Both the position numbers and the translations under genes were made by a program. This document shows positions 36,352-49,139 of a stretch of DNA of 64,000 nucleotides, piece by piece. How positions within the stretch are numbered: position 1 is the stretch's first letter; each line of letters opens with the position of its first letter. This stretch comes from Cinclus cinclus (taxonomy: Eukaryota; Chordata; Aves; Passeriformes; Cinclidae): assembly GCF_963662255.1 (NCBI RefSeq), contig NC_085068.1, positions 992,001 to 1,056,000 on the forward strand, read 5' to 3'. The notes under the pieces were generated by a model that did no database searches, had not been told where the DNA came from, and worked only from the letters and a program-made list of their open reading frames with translations.

Positions 36352-38439
36352 TTGGGTCACAATGGATCCTTGCTTCTCTTAACCCCTGTGCTGTCACAAT
36401 GCATCCCATGCCCTTTTAGGCCACTTGATGTCACAATGAATCATTTAAATCTTGGCCTCCATGGTGGCGTAATTGTACCAGGTTTTAATTGGGCCCCATG
36501 CTTTCACAATTCATCCCTGCCCCTTTTAGGCCCATTGGTGTTAAAAGGGATCATTAGATTGTTAGCCTCCATTGGGTCACAATGGATCCTTGCTTCTCTT
36601 AACCCCTGTGCTGTCACAATGCATCCCATGCCCTTTTAGGCCACATGATGTCACAATGAATCATTTGATTCTTGGCCTCCACGGTGGCATAATATATCCT
36701 TGCTTCTATTGGTCCCCGTGCTGTTACAATCCATCCCTGGCCCTTTTTATACCCCCTGGTGCCACAAGGGATCATTAGATTGTTAGCCTGCATTGGGTCA
36801 CAATGGATCCTAGCTTCTCTTAACCCCTGTGGTGTCACAATGCATCCCATGCCCTTTTGTGCCACTTGATGTCACAATGAATCATTTGATTCTTGGCCTC
36901 CATGGTGGCAGAATTGTACCAGGTTTTACTTGGGCCCCATGCTTTCACAATTCATCCCTGCCCCTTTTAGGCTCATTGGTGTCACAAGGGATCATTAGAT
37001 TGTTAGCCTGCATTGGGTCACAATGGTTCCTTGCTTCTCTTAACCTCTGTGGTGTCACAATGCATCCCATGCCCTTTTAGGCCACTTGATGTCACAATGA
37101 ATCATTTGATTCTTGGCCTCCATGGTGTCATAATGGTTCCTTGTTTCTATTGGGCCCCATGCTGTCACAATTCATCCCTGGCCCTTTTACGCCCCCTGGT
37201 GTCAAATGGGATCCTGGGATTATTAGCCTCCATTGGGTCACAATGGATCCTTGCTTCTCTTAACCCCTGTGCTGTCACAAGGCATCCCATGCCTTTTAGG
37301 CCACTTGATGTCACAATGAATCATTTGATTCTTGGCCTCCATGGTGCCATAATAGATCCTTGCTTCTATTGGTCCCCGTGCTGTAACAATCCATCCCTGG
37401 CCCTTTTTATACCCCCTGGTGCCACAAGGGATCATTAGATTGTTAGCCTGCATTGGGTCACAATGGTTCCTTGCTTCTCTTAAGCTCTGTGGTGTCACAA
37501 TGCATTCCAAGCCCTTTTAGGCCACATGATGTCACAATGAACCATTTGATTCTTGGCCTTCATGGTGTCATAATGGTTCCTTGCTTCTATAGGTCCCCAT
37601 GCTGTCAGAGTCCATCCGTGGTCCTTTTGCGCCCCCTGGTGTCAAAAGGGATTCTTAGATTGTTAGCCTGCATTGGGTCACAATGGTTCCTTGCTTCTCT
37701 TAACCCCTGTGCTGTCACAATGCAACCCATGCCCTTTTAGGCCACTTGATGTCACAATGAATCATTTGATTCTTGGCCTCCATGGTGGCATAATTGTACC
37801 AGGTTTTACTTGGGCCTCATGCTTTCACAATTCATCCCTGCCCCTTTTAGGCCCATTGGTGTCACAAGGGATCATTAGATTGTTAGCCTGCATTGGGTCA
37901 CAATGGTTCCTTGATTCTCTTAACCTCTGTGGTGTCACAATGCATCCCATGCCCTTTTAGGCCGCTTGATGTCACAATGAATCATTTGATTCTTGGCCTC
38001 CATGGTGTCATAATGGTTCCTTGTTTCTATTGGGCCCCATGCTGTCACAATTCATCCCTGGCCCTTTTACGCCCCCTGGTGTCAAATGGGATCCTGGGAT
38101 TATTAGCCTCCATTGGGTCACAATGGATCCTTGCTTCTCTTAACCCCTGTGCTGTCACAATGCATCCCATGCCCTTTTAGGCCACATGACGTCACAATGA
38201 ATTATTTGATTCTTGGCCTCCATGGTGGCATAATAGATCCTTGCTTCTATTGGTCCCCGTGCTGTAACAATCCATCCCTGGCCCTTTTTATACTCCCTGG
38301 TGCCACAAGGGATCATTAGATTGTTAGCCTGCATTGGGTCACAATGGTTCCTTGCTTCTCTTAACCTCTGTGGTGTCACAATGCATTCCAAGCCCTTTTA
38401 GGCCACTAGATGTCACAATGAACCATTTGATTCTTGGCC

Positions 38440-40640
38440 TTCATGGTGTCATAATGGTTCCTTGTTTCTATTGGGCCCCATGCTGTCACAATTCATCCCT
38501 GGCCCTTTTACGCCCCCTGGTGTCAAATGTGATCCTGGGATTATTAGCCTCCGTTGGGTCACAATGGATCCTTGCTTCTCTTAACCCCTGTGCTGTCACA
38601 ATGCATCCCATGCCCTTTTAGGCCACTTGATGTCACAATGAATCATTTAAATCTTGGCCTCCATGGTGGCGTAATTGTACCAGGTTTTAATTGGGCCCCA
38701 TGCTTTCACAATTCATCCCTGCCCCTTTTAGGCCCATTGGTGTTAAAAGGGATCATTAGATTGTTAGCCTCCATTGGGTCACAATGGATCCTTGCTTCTC
38801 TTAACCCCTGTGCTGTCACAATGCATCCCATGCCCTTTTAGGCCACATGATGTCACAATGAATCATTTGATTCTTGGCCTCCACGGTGGCATAATATATC
38901 CTTGCTTCTATTGGTCCCCGTGCTGTTACAATCCATCCCTGGCCCTTTTTATACCCCCTGGTGCCACAAGGGATCATTAGATTGTTAGCCTGCATTGGGT
39001 CACAATGGATCCTAGCTTCTCTTAACCCCTGTGGTGTCACAATGCATCCCATGCCCTTTTGTGCCACTTGATGTCACAATGAATCATTTGATTCTTGGCC
39101 TCCATGGTGGCAGAATTGTACCAGGTTTTACTTGGGCCCCATGCTTTCACAATTCATCCCTGCCCCTTTTAGGCTCATTGGTGTCACAAGGGATCATTAG
39201 ATTGTTAGCCTGCATTGGGTCACAATGGTTCCTTGCTTCTCTTAACCTCTGTGGTGTCACAATGCATCCCATGCCCTTTTAGGCCACTTGATGTCACAAT
39301 GAATCATTTGATTCTTGGCCTCCATGGTGTCATAATGGTTCCTTGTTTCTATTGGGCCCCATGCTGTCACAATTCATCCCTGGCCCTTTTACGCCCCCTG
39401 GTGTCAAATGGGATCCTGGGATTATTAGCCTCCATTGGGTCACAATGGATCCTTGCTTCTCTTAACCCCTGTGCTGTCACAAGGCATCCCATGCCTTTTA
39501 GGCCACTTGATGTCACAATGAATCATTTGATTCTTGGCCTCCATGGTGCCATAATAGATCCTTGCTTCTATTGGTCCCCGTGCTGTAACAATCCATCCCT
39601 GGCCCTTTTTATACCCCCTGGTGCCACAAGGGATCATTAGATTGTTAGCCTGCATTGGGTCACAATGGTTCCTTGCTTCTCTTAAGCTCTGTGGTGTCAC
39701 AATGCATTCCAAGCCCTTTTAGGCCACATGATGTCACAATGAACCATTTGATTCTTGGCCTTCATGGTGTCATAATGGTTCCTTGCTTCTATAGGTCCCC
39801 ATGCTGTCAGAGTCCATCCGTGGTCCTTTTGCGCCCCCTGGTGTCAAAAGGGATTCTTAGATTGTTAGCCTGCATTGGGTCACAATGGTTCCTTGCTTCT
39901 CTTAACCCCTGTGCTGTCACAATGCAACCCATGCCCTTTTAGGCCACTTGATGTCACAATGAATCATTTGATTCTTGGCCTCCATGGTGGCATAATTGTA
40001 CCAGGTTTTACTTGGGCCTCATGCTTTCACAATTCATCCCTGCCCCTTTTAGGCCCATTGGTGTCACAAGGGATCATTAGATTGTTAGCCTGCATTGGGT
40101 CACAATGGTTCCTTGATTCTCTTAACCTCTGTGGTGTCACAATGCATCCCATGCCCTTTTAGGCCGCTTGATGTCACAATGAATCATTTGATTCTTGGCC
40201 TCCATGGTGTCATAATGGTTCCTTGTTTCTATTGGGCCCCATGCTGTCACAATTCATCCCTGGCCCTTTTACGCCCCCTGGTGTCAAATGGGATCCTGGG
40301 ATTATTAGCCTCCATTGGGTCACAATGGATCCTTGCTTCTCTTAACCCCTGTGCTGTCACAATGCATCCCATGCCCTTTTAGGCCACATGACGTCACAAT
40401 GAATTATTTGATTCTTGGCCTCCATGGTGGCATAATAGATCCTTGCTTCTATTGGTCCCCGTGCTGTAACAATCCATCCCTGGCCCTTTTTATACTCCCT
40501 GGTGCCACAAGGGATCATTAGATTGTTAGCCTGCATTGGGTCACAATGGTTCCTTGCTTCTCTTAACCTCTGTGGTGTCACAATGCATTCCAAGCCCTTT
40601 TAGGCCACTAGATGTCACAATGAACCATTTGATTCTTGGC
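38440..40640 (+). repeat. Ten-monomer tandem duplication (about 2202 bp) in unit C
   Basis: The monomer at 38334 begins like 32491 (CCACTAGATGTCAC in S2/S3) but from S4 on has TTGTTTCTATTGGG, as at about 36240-36260. From there 36352, 36572, 37013, 37453 and 37893 recur at 38554, 38774, 39215, 39655 and 40095. The breakpoint lies in the S4 sequence TGGTGTCATAATGG that is shared by P2 and P4. Boundaries are approximate within the shared S3-S4 sequence. Confidence 0.85.
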
Positions 40641-42516
40641 CTTCATGGTGTCATAATGGTTCCTTGCTTCTATAGGTCCCCACGCTGTCAAGGTTCATCC
40701 GTGGTCCTTTTTCGCCCCCTGGTGTCAAAAGGGATTCTTAGATTGTTAGCCTGCATTGGGTCACAATGGTTCCTTGCTTCTCTTAACCTCTGTGGTGTCA
40801 CAATGCATCCCGTGCCCTTTTAGGCCACTTGATGTCACAATGAATCATTTGATTCTTGGCCTCCATGGTGGCATAATTGTACCAGGTTTTACTTGGGCCT
40901 CATGCTTTCACAATTCATCCCTGCCCCTTTTAGGCCCATTGGTGTCACAAGGGATCATTAGATTGTTAGCCTGCATTGGGTCACAATGGTTCCTTGATTC
41001 TCTTAACCTCTGTGGTGTCACAATGCATCCCATGCCCTTTTAGGCCGCTTGATGTCACAATGAATCATTTGATTGTTGGCCTCCATGGTGTCATAATGGT
41101 TCCTTGTTTCTATTGGGCCCCATGCTGTCACAATTCATCCCTGGCCCTTTTACGCCCCCTGGTGTCAAATGGGATCCTGGGATTATTAGCCTCCATTGGG
41201 TCACAATGGATCCTTGCTTCTCTTAACCCCTGTGCTGTCACAATGCATCCCATGCCCTTTTAGGCCACATGACGTCACAATGAATTATTTGATTCTTGGC
41301 CTCCATGGTGGCATAATAGATCCTTGCTTCTATTGGTCCCCGTGCTGTAACAATCCATCCCTGGCCCTTTTTATACTCCCTGGTGCCACAAGGGATCATT
41401 AGATTGTTAGCCTGCATTGGGTCACAATGGTTCCTTGCTTCTCTTAACCTCTGTGGTGTCACAATGCATTCCAAGCCCTTTTAGGCCACTAGATGTCACA
41501 ATGAACCATTTGATTCTTGGCCTTCATGGTGTCATAATGGTTCCTTGCTTCTATAGGTCCCCACGCTGTCAAGGTTCATCCGTGGTCCTTTTTCGCCCCC
41601 TGGTGTCAAAAGGGATTCTTAGATTGTTAGCCTGCATTGGGTCACAATGGTTCCTTGCTTCTCTTAACCTCTGTGGTGTCACAATGCATCCCGTGCCCTT
41701 TTAGGCCACTTGATGTCACAATGAATCATTTGATTCTTGGCCTCCATGGTGGCATAATTGTACCAGGTTTTACTTGGGCCCCATGCTGTCACAATTCATC
41801 CCTGGCCCTTTTAGGCCCATAGGTGTCACAAGGGATAATAAGCTTGTTAGCCTGCATTGGGTCACAATGGTTCCTTGCTTCTCTTAACCCCTGTGCTGTC
41901 ACAATGCATCCCATGCCCTTTTAGGCCACTTGATGTCACAATGAATTATTTGATTCTTGGCCTCCATGGTGGCATAATAGATCCTTGCTTCTATTGTTCC
42001 CCGTGCTGTAACAATTCGTCCCTGGCCCTTTTAGGCCCATTGGTGTCACAAGGGATCATTAGATTGTTAGCCTGCATTGGGTCACAATGGTTCCTTGCTT
42101 CTCTTAACCTCTGTGGTGTCACAATGCATCCCATGCCCTTTTAGGCCACTTGATGTCACAATGAATCATTTGATTCTTGGCCTCCATGGTGTCATAATGG
42201 TTCCTTGTTTCTATTGGGCCCCATGCTGTCACAATTCATCCCTGGCCCTTTTACGCCCCCTGGTGTCAAATGGGATCCTGGGATTATTAGCCTCCATTGG
42301 GTCACAATGGATGCTAGCTTCTCTTAACCCCTGTGCTGTCACAATGCGTCCCATGCCCTTTTAGGCCACTTGATGTCACAATGAATCATTTGATTCTTGG
42401 CCTCCATGGTGGCGTAATTGTACCAGGTTTTAATTGGGCCCCATGCTTTCCCAATATATCACTGCCCCTTTGAGGCCCATTGGTGTGAATAGGGATCATT
42501 AGATTGATAGCCCCCA

Positions 42517-45500
42517 TTGGGTCACAATGGATCCTTGCTTCTCTTAACCCCGGTGCTGTCACAAGGCATCCCATGCCCTTTTAGGCCACATGATGTCACA
42601 ATGAATCATTTGATTCTTGGCCTCCATGGCGGCATAATAGATCCTTGCTTCTATTGGACCCCATGCCTTCACAATTCATCCCTGCCCCTTTTAGGCCCAT
42701 TGGTGTCACAAGGGATCATTAGATTGTTAGCCTGCACTGGGTCACAATGGTTCCTTGCTTCTCTTAACCCCTGTGCTGTCACAATGCATCCCATGCCCTT
42801 TTAGGCCACTTGATGTCACAATGAATCATTTGATTCTTGGCCTCCATGGTGGCGTAATTGTGCCAGGTTTTAATTGGGCCCCATGCTTTCACAATACATC
42901 CCTGCCCCTTTTAGGCCCATTGGTGCCAAAAGGGATCATTAGATTGTTAGCCTGCATTGGGTCACAATGGTTCCTTGCTTCTCTTAACCTCTGTGGTGTC
43001 ACAATGCATCCCATGCCCTTTTAGGCCACTTGATGTCACAATGAATCATTTGATTCTTGGCCTCCACGGTGGCATAATAGATCCTTGCTTCTATTGGTCC
43101 CCGTGCTGTAACAATCCATCCCTGGCCCTTTTTATACCCCCTGGTGCCACAAGGGATCATTAGATTGTTAGCCTGCATTGGGTCACAATGGTTCCTTGCT
43201 TCTCTTAACCTCTGTGGTGTCACAATGCATTCCAAGCCCTTTTAGGCCACTTGGTCTTACAATGAACCATTTGATTCTTGGCCTCCATGGTGTCATAATG
43301 GTTCCTTGCTTCTATAGGACCCCATGCTGTCAGAGTTCATCCGTGGTCCTTTTGCGCCCCCTGGTGTCAAATGGGATTCTTAGATTGTAAGCCTGCATTG
43401 GGTCACAATGGTTCCTTGCTTCTCTTAACCTCTGTGGTGTCACAATGCATCCCATGCCCTTTTAGGCCACTTGATGTCACAATGAATCATTTGATTCTTG
43501 GCCTCCATGGTGTCATAATGCTTCCTTGTTTCTATTGGGCCCCATGCTGTCACAATTCATCCCTGGCCCTTTTACGCCCCCTGGTGTCAAATGGGATCCT
43601 GGGATTATTAGCCTCCATTGGGTCACAATGGATCCTTGCTTCTCTTAACCCCTGTGCTGTCACAATGCATCCCATGCCCTTTTAGGCCACTTGATGTCAC
43701 AATGAATCATTTGATTCTTGGCCTCCATGGTGGTGCAATTGTACCAGGTTTTAATTGGGCCCCATGCTTTCACAATACATCCCTGCCCCTTTTAGGCCCA
43801 TTGGTGTCAAAAAGGATCATTAGATTGTTAGCCTCCATTGGGTCACAATGGATCCTTGCTTCTCTTAACCCCTGTGCTGTCACAATGCATCCCATGCCCT
43901 TTTAGGCCACTTGATGTCACAATGAATCATTTGATTCTTGGCCTCCATGGTGTCATAATGGTTCCTTGTTTCTATTGGGCCCCATGCTGTCACAATTCAT
44001 CCCTGGCCCTTTTACGCCCCCTGGTGTCAAATGGGATCCTGGGATTATTAGCCTCCATTGGGTCACAATGGATGCTAGCTTCTCTTAACCCCTGGGCTGT
44101 CACAATGCGTCCCATGCCCTTTTAGGCCACTTGATGTCACAATGAATCATTTGATTCTTGGCCTCCACGGTGCCATAATAGATCCTTGCTTCTATTGGTC
44201 CCCGTGCTGTAACAATCCATCCCTGGCCCTTTTTATACCCCCTGGTGCCACAAGGGATCATTAGATTGTTAGCCTGCATTGGGTCACAATGGTTCCTTGC
44301 TTCTCTTAACCTCTGTGGTGTCACAATGCATTCCAAGCCCTTTTAGGCCACTTGATGTCACAATGAACCATTTGATTCTTGGCCTTCATGGTGTCATAAT
44401 GGTTCCTTGCTTCTATAGGTCCCCATGCTGTCAGAGTTCATCCGTGGTCCTTTTGCGCCCCCTGGTGTCAAAAGCGATTCTTAGATTCTTAGATTGTTAG
44501 CCTCCATTGGGTCACAATGGATCCTTGCTTCTCTTTACCTCTGTGGTGTCACAATGCATCCCATGCCCTTTTAGGCCACTTGATGTCACAATGAATCATT
44601 TGATTCTTGGCCTCCATGGTGGCGTAATTGTACCAGGTTTTAATTGGGGCCCATGCTTTCACAATACATCCCTGCCCCTTTTAGGCCCATTGGTGTCAAA
44701 AGGGATCATTAGATTGTTAGCCTCCATTGGGTCACAATGGATCCTTGCTTCTCTTAACCCCTGTGCTGTCACAATGCATCCCATGCCCTTTTAGGCCACA
44801 TGACGTCACAATGAATTATTTGATTCTTGGCCTCCATGGCGGCATAATAGATCCTTGCTTCTATTGGTCCCCGTGCTGTAACAATCCATCCCTGGCCCTT
44901 TTTATACCCCCTGGTGCCACAAGGGGTCATTAGATTGTTAGCCTGCATTGGGTCACAATGGTTCCTTGCTTCTCTTAACCTCTGTGGTGTCACAATGCAT
45001 TCCAAGCCCTTTTAGGCCACTTGGTCTTACAATGAACCATTTGATTCTTGGCCTTCATGGTGTCATAATGGTTCCTTGCTTCTATAGGTCCCCATGCTGT
45101 CAGAGTTCATCCGTGGTCCTTTTGTGCCCCCTGATGTCAAAAGGGATTCTTAGATTGTTAGCCTGCATTGGGTCACAATGGTTCCTTGCTTCTCTTAACC
45201 CCTGTGGTGTCACAATGCATCCCATGCCCTTTTAGGCCACTTGATGTCACAATGAATCATTTGATTCTTGGCCTCCATGGTGGCATAATAGATCCTTGCT
45301 TCTATTGTTCCCCGTGCTGTAACAATTCGTCCCTGGCCCTTTTAGGCCCATTGGTGTCACAAGGGATCATTAGATTGTTAGCCTGCATTGGGTCACAATG
45401 GTTCCTTGCTTCTCTTAACCTCTGTGGTGTCACAATGCATCCCATTCCCTTTTAGGCAACTTGATGTCACAATGAATCATTTGATTCTTGGCCTCCATGG

Positions 45501-45827
45501 TGTCATAATGGTTCCTTGTTTCTATTGGGCCCCATGCTGTCACAATTCATCCCTGGCCCTTTTACGCCCCCTGGTGTCAAATGGGATCCTGGGATTATTA
45601 GCCTCCATTGGGTCACAATGGATGCTAGCTTCTCTTAACCCCTGTGCTGTCACAATGCGTCCCATGCCCTTTTAGGCCACTTGATGTCACAATGAATCAT
45701 TTGATTCTTGGCCTCCATGGTGGAGTAATTGTACCAGGTTTTAATTGGGCCCCATGCTTTCACAATATATCACTGCCCCTTTGAGGCCCATTGGTGTGAA
45801 TAGGGATCATTAGATTGATAGCCCCCA
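42517..45827 (+). repeat. 15-monomer higher-order unit, copy D1 (3311 bp)
   Basis: Class order (3/1)-1-3-4-2-1-2-3-4-1-3-4-(3/1)-2-1. It starts with a P3/P1 monomer having ACAAGGCATCCC and ends with ATTGATAGCCCCCA, so the next unit begins at 45828. Related to 10535-13185 in the proximal part of the window. Confidence 0.88.
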
Positions 45828-48800
45828 TTGGGTCACAATGGATCCTTGCTTCTCTTAACCCCTGTGCTGTCACAAGGCATCCCATGCCCTTTTAGGCCAC
45901 ATGATGTCACAATGAATCATTTGATTCTTGGCCTCCATGGCGGCATAATAGATCCTTGCTTCTATTGGACCCCATGCCTTCACAATTCATCCCTGCCCCT
46001 TTTAGGCCCATTGGTGTCACAAGGGATCATTAGATTGTTAGCCTGCACTGGGTCACAATGGTTCCTTGCTTCTCTTAACCCCTGTGCTGTCACAATGCAT
46101 CCCATGCCCTTTTAGGCCACTTGATGTCACAATGAATCATTTGATTCTTGGCCTCCATGGTGGCGTAATTGTGCCAGGTTTTAATTGGGCCCCATGCTTT
46201 CACAATACATCCCTGCCCCTTTTAGGCCCATTGGTGCCAAAAGGGATCATTAGATTGTTAGCCTGCATTGGGTCACAATGGTTCCTTGCTTCTCTTAACC
46301 TCTGTGGTGTCACAATGCATCCCATGCCCTTTTAGGCCACTTGATGTCACAATGAATCATTTGATTCTTGGCCTCCACGGTGGCATAATAGATCCTTGCT
46401 TCTATTGGTCCCCGTGCTGTAACAATCCATCCCTGGCCCTTTTTATACCCCCTGGTGCCACAAGGGATCATTAGATTGTTAGCCTGCATTGGGTCACAAT
46501 GGTTCCTTGCTTCTCTTAACCTCTGTGGTGTCACAATGCATTCCAAGCCCTTTTAGGCCACTTGGTCTTACAATGAACCATTTGATTCTTGGCCTCCATG
46601 GTGTCATAATGGTTCCTTGCTTCTATAGGACCCCATGCTGTCAGAGTTCATCCGTGGTCCTTTTGCGCCCCCTGGTGTCAAATGGGATTCTTAGATTGTA
46701 AGCCTGCATTGGGTCACAATGGTTCCTTGCTTCTCTTAACCTCTGTGGTGTCACAATGCATCCCATGCCCTTTTAGGCCACTTGATGTCACAATGAATCA
46801 TTTGATTCTTGGCCTCCATGGTGTCATAATGGTTCCTTGTTTCTATTGGGCCCCATGCTGTCACAATTCATCCCTGGCCCTTTTACGCCCCCTGGTGTCA
46901 AATGGGATCCTGGGATTATTAGCCTCCATTGGGTCACAATGGATCCTTGCTTCTCTTAACCCCTGTGCTGTCACAATGCATCCCATGCCCTTTTAGGCCA
47001 CTTGATGTCACAATGAATCATTTGATTCTTGGCCTCCATGGTGGTGCAATTGTACCAGGTTTTAATTGGGCCCCATGCTTTCACAATACATCCCTGCCCC
47101 TTTTAGGCCCATTGGTGTCAAAAAGGATCATTAGATTGTTAGCCTCCATTGGGTCACAATGGATCCTTGCTTCTCTTAACCCCTGTGCTGTCACAATGCA
47201 TCCCATGCCCTTTTAGGCCACTTGATGTCACAATGAATCATTTGATTCTTGGCCTCCATGGTGTCATAATGGTTCCTTGTTTCTATTGGGCCCCATGCTG
47301 TCACAATTCATCCCTGGCCCTTTTACGCCCCCTGGTGTCAAATGGGATCCTGGGATTATTAGCCTCCATTGGGTCACAATGGATGCTAGCTTCTCTTAAC
47401 CCCTGTGCTGTCACAATGCGTCCCATGCCCTTTTAGGCCACTTGATGTCACAATGAATCATTTGATTCTTGGCCTCCACGGTGCCATAATAGATCCTTGC
47501 TTCTATTGGTCCCCGTGCTGTAACAATCCATCCCTGGCCCTTTTTATACCCCCTGGTGCCACAAGGGATCATTAGATTGTTAGCCTGCATTGGGTCACAA
47601 TGGTTCCTTGCTTCTCTTAACCTCTGTGGTGTCACAATGCATTCCAAGCCCTTTTAGGCCACTTGATGTCACAATGAACCATTTGATTCTTGGCCTTCAT
47701 GGTGTCATAATGGTTCCTTGCCTCTATAGGTCCCCATGCTGTCCTCGTTCATCCGTGGTCCTTTTGCGCCCCCTGATGTCAAATGGGATTCTTAGATTGT
47801 AAGCCTGCATTGGGTCACAATGGTTCCTTGCTTCTCTTAACCTCTGTGGTGTCACAATGCATCCCATGCCCTTTTAGGCCACTTGATGTCACAATGAATC
47901 ATTTGATTCTTGGCCTCCATGGTGTCATAATGGTTCCTTGTTTCTATTGGGCCCCATGCTGTCACAATTCATCCCTGGCCCTTTTACGCCCCCTGGTGTC
48001 AAATGGGATCCTGGGATTATTAGCCTCCATTGGGTCACAATGGATGCTAGCTTCTCTTAACCCCTGGGCTGTCACAATGCGTCCCATGCCCTTTTAGGCC
48101 ACTTGATGTCACAATGAATCATTTGATTCTTGGCCTCCACGGTGCCATAATAGATCCTTGCTTCTATTGGTCCCCGTGCTGTAACAATCCATCCCTGGCC
48201 CTTTTTATACCCCCTGGTGCCACAAGGGATCATTAGATTGTTAGCCTGCATTGGGTCACAATGGTTCCTTGCTTCTCTTAACCTCTGTGGTGTCACAATG
48301 CATTCCAAGCCCTTTTAGGCCACTTGATGTCACAATGAACCATTTGATTCTTGGCCTTCATGGTGTCATAATGGTTCCTTGCTTCTATAGGTCCCCATGC
48401 TGTCAGAGTTCATCCGTGGTCCTTTTGCGCCCCCTGGTGTCAAAAGCGATTCTTAGATTCTTAGATTGTTAGCCTCCATTGGGTCACAATGGATCCTTGC
48501 TTCTCTTTACCTCTGTGGTGTCACAATGCATCCCATGCCCTTTTAGGCCACTTGATGTCACAATGAATCATTTGATTCTTGGCCTCCATGGTGGCGTAAT
48601 TGTACCAGGTTTTAATTGGGGCCCATGCTTTCACAATACATCCCTGCCCCTTTTAGGCCCATTGGTGTCAAAAGGGATCATTAGATTGTTAGCCTCCATT
48701 GGGTCACAATGGATCCTTGCTTCTCTTAACCCCTGTGCTGTCACAATGCATCCCATGCCCTTTTAGGCCACATGACGTCACAATGAATTATTTGATTCTT

Positions 48801-49139
48801 GGCCTCCATGGCGGCATAATAGATCCTTGCTTCTATTGGTCCCCGTGCTGTAACAATCCATCCCTGGCCCTTTTTATACCCCCTGGTGCCACAAGGGATC
48901 ATTAGATTGTTAGCCTGCATTGGGTCACAATGGTTCCTTGCTTCTCTTAACCTCTGTGGTGTCACAATGCATTCCAAGCCCTTTTAGGCCACTTGGTCTT
49001 ACAATGAACCATTTGATTCTTGGCCTTCATGGTGTCATAATGGTTCCTTGCTTCTATAGGTCCCCATGCTGTCAGAGTTCATCCGTGGTCCTTTTGTGCC
49101 CCCTGGTGTCAAAAGGGATTCTTAGATTGTTAGCCTGCA
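45828..49139 (+). repeat. 15-monomer-type unit, copy D2 with internal 661 bp duplication
   Basis: Offset 3311 from D1 through monomer 47369 and the start of 47590. The offset then becomes 3972 from 48030 to about 49200. The 661 bp difference is a tandem gain of a P2-P3-P4 trio (47149 and 47810, 47369 and 48030, 47590 and 48251). The monomer at 47590 is itself unusual: its S5 has GTCCTCGTTC where other copies have GTCAGAGTTC. Confidence 0.85.

Larger units (their letters stand above)
33591..42516 (+). repeat. Tandem higher-order unit, copy C (8926 bp)
   Basis: Follows copy B at offset 5843 up to about 38440. It then re-enters sequence that matches about 36240 onward (offset 2202), so ten monomers are repeated in tandem. 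It also carries the 881 bp four-monomer duplication (39875-40755 and 40756-41636) seen in copy A. 5843 + 2202 + 881 = 8926, the observed length. It ends with the same ATTGATAGCCCCCA marker, followed by a P3/P1 monomer instead of another P1 start. Confidence 0.9.
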
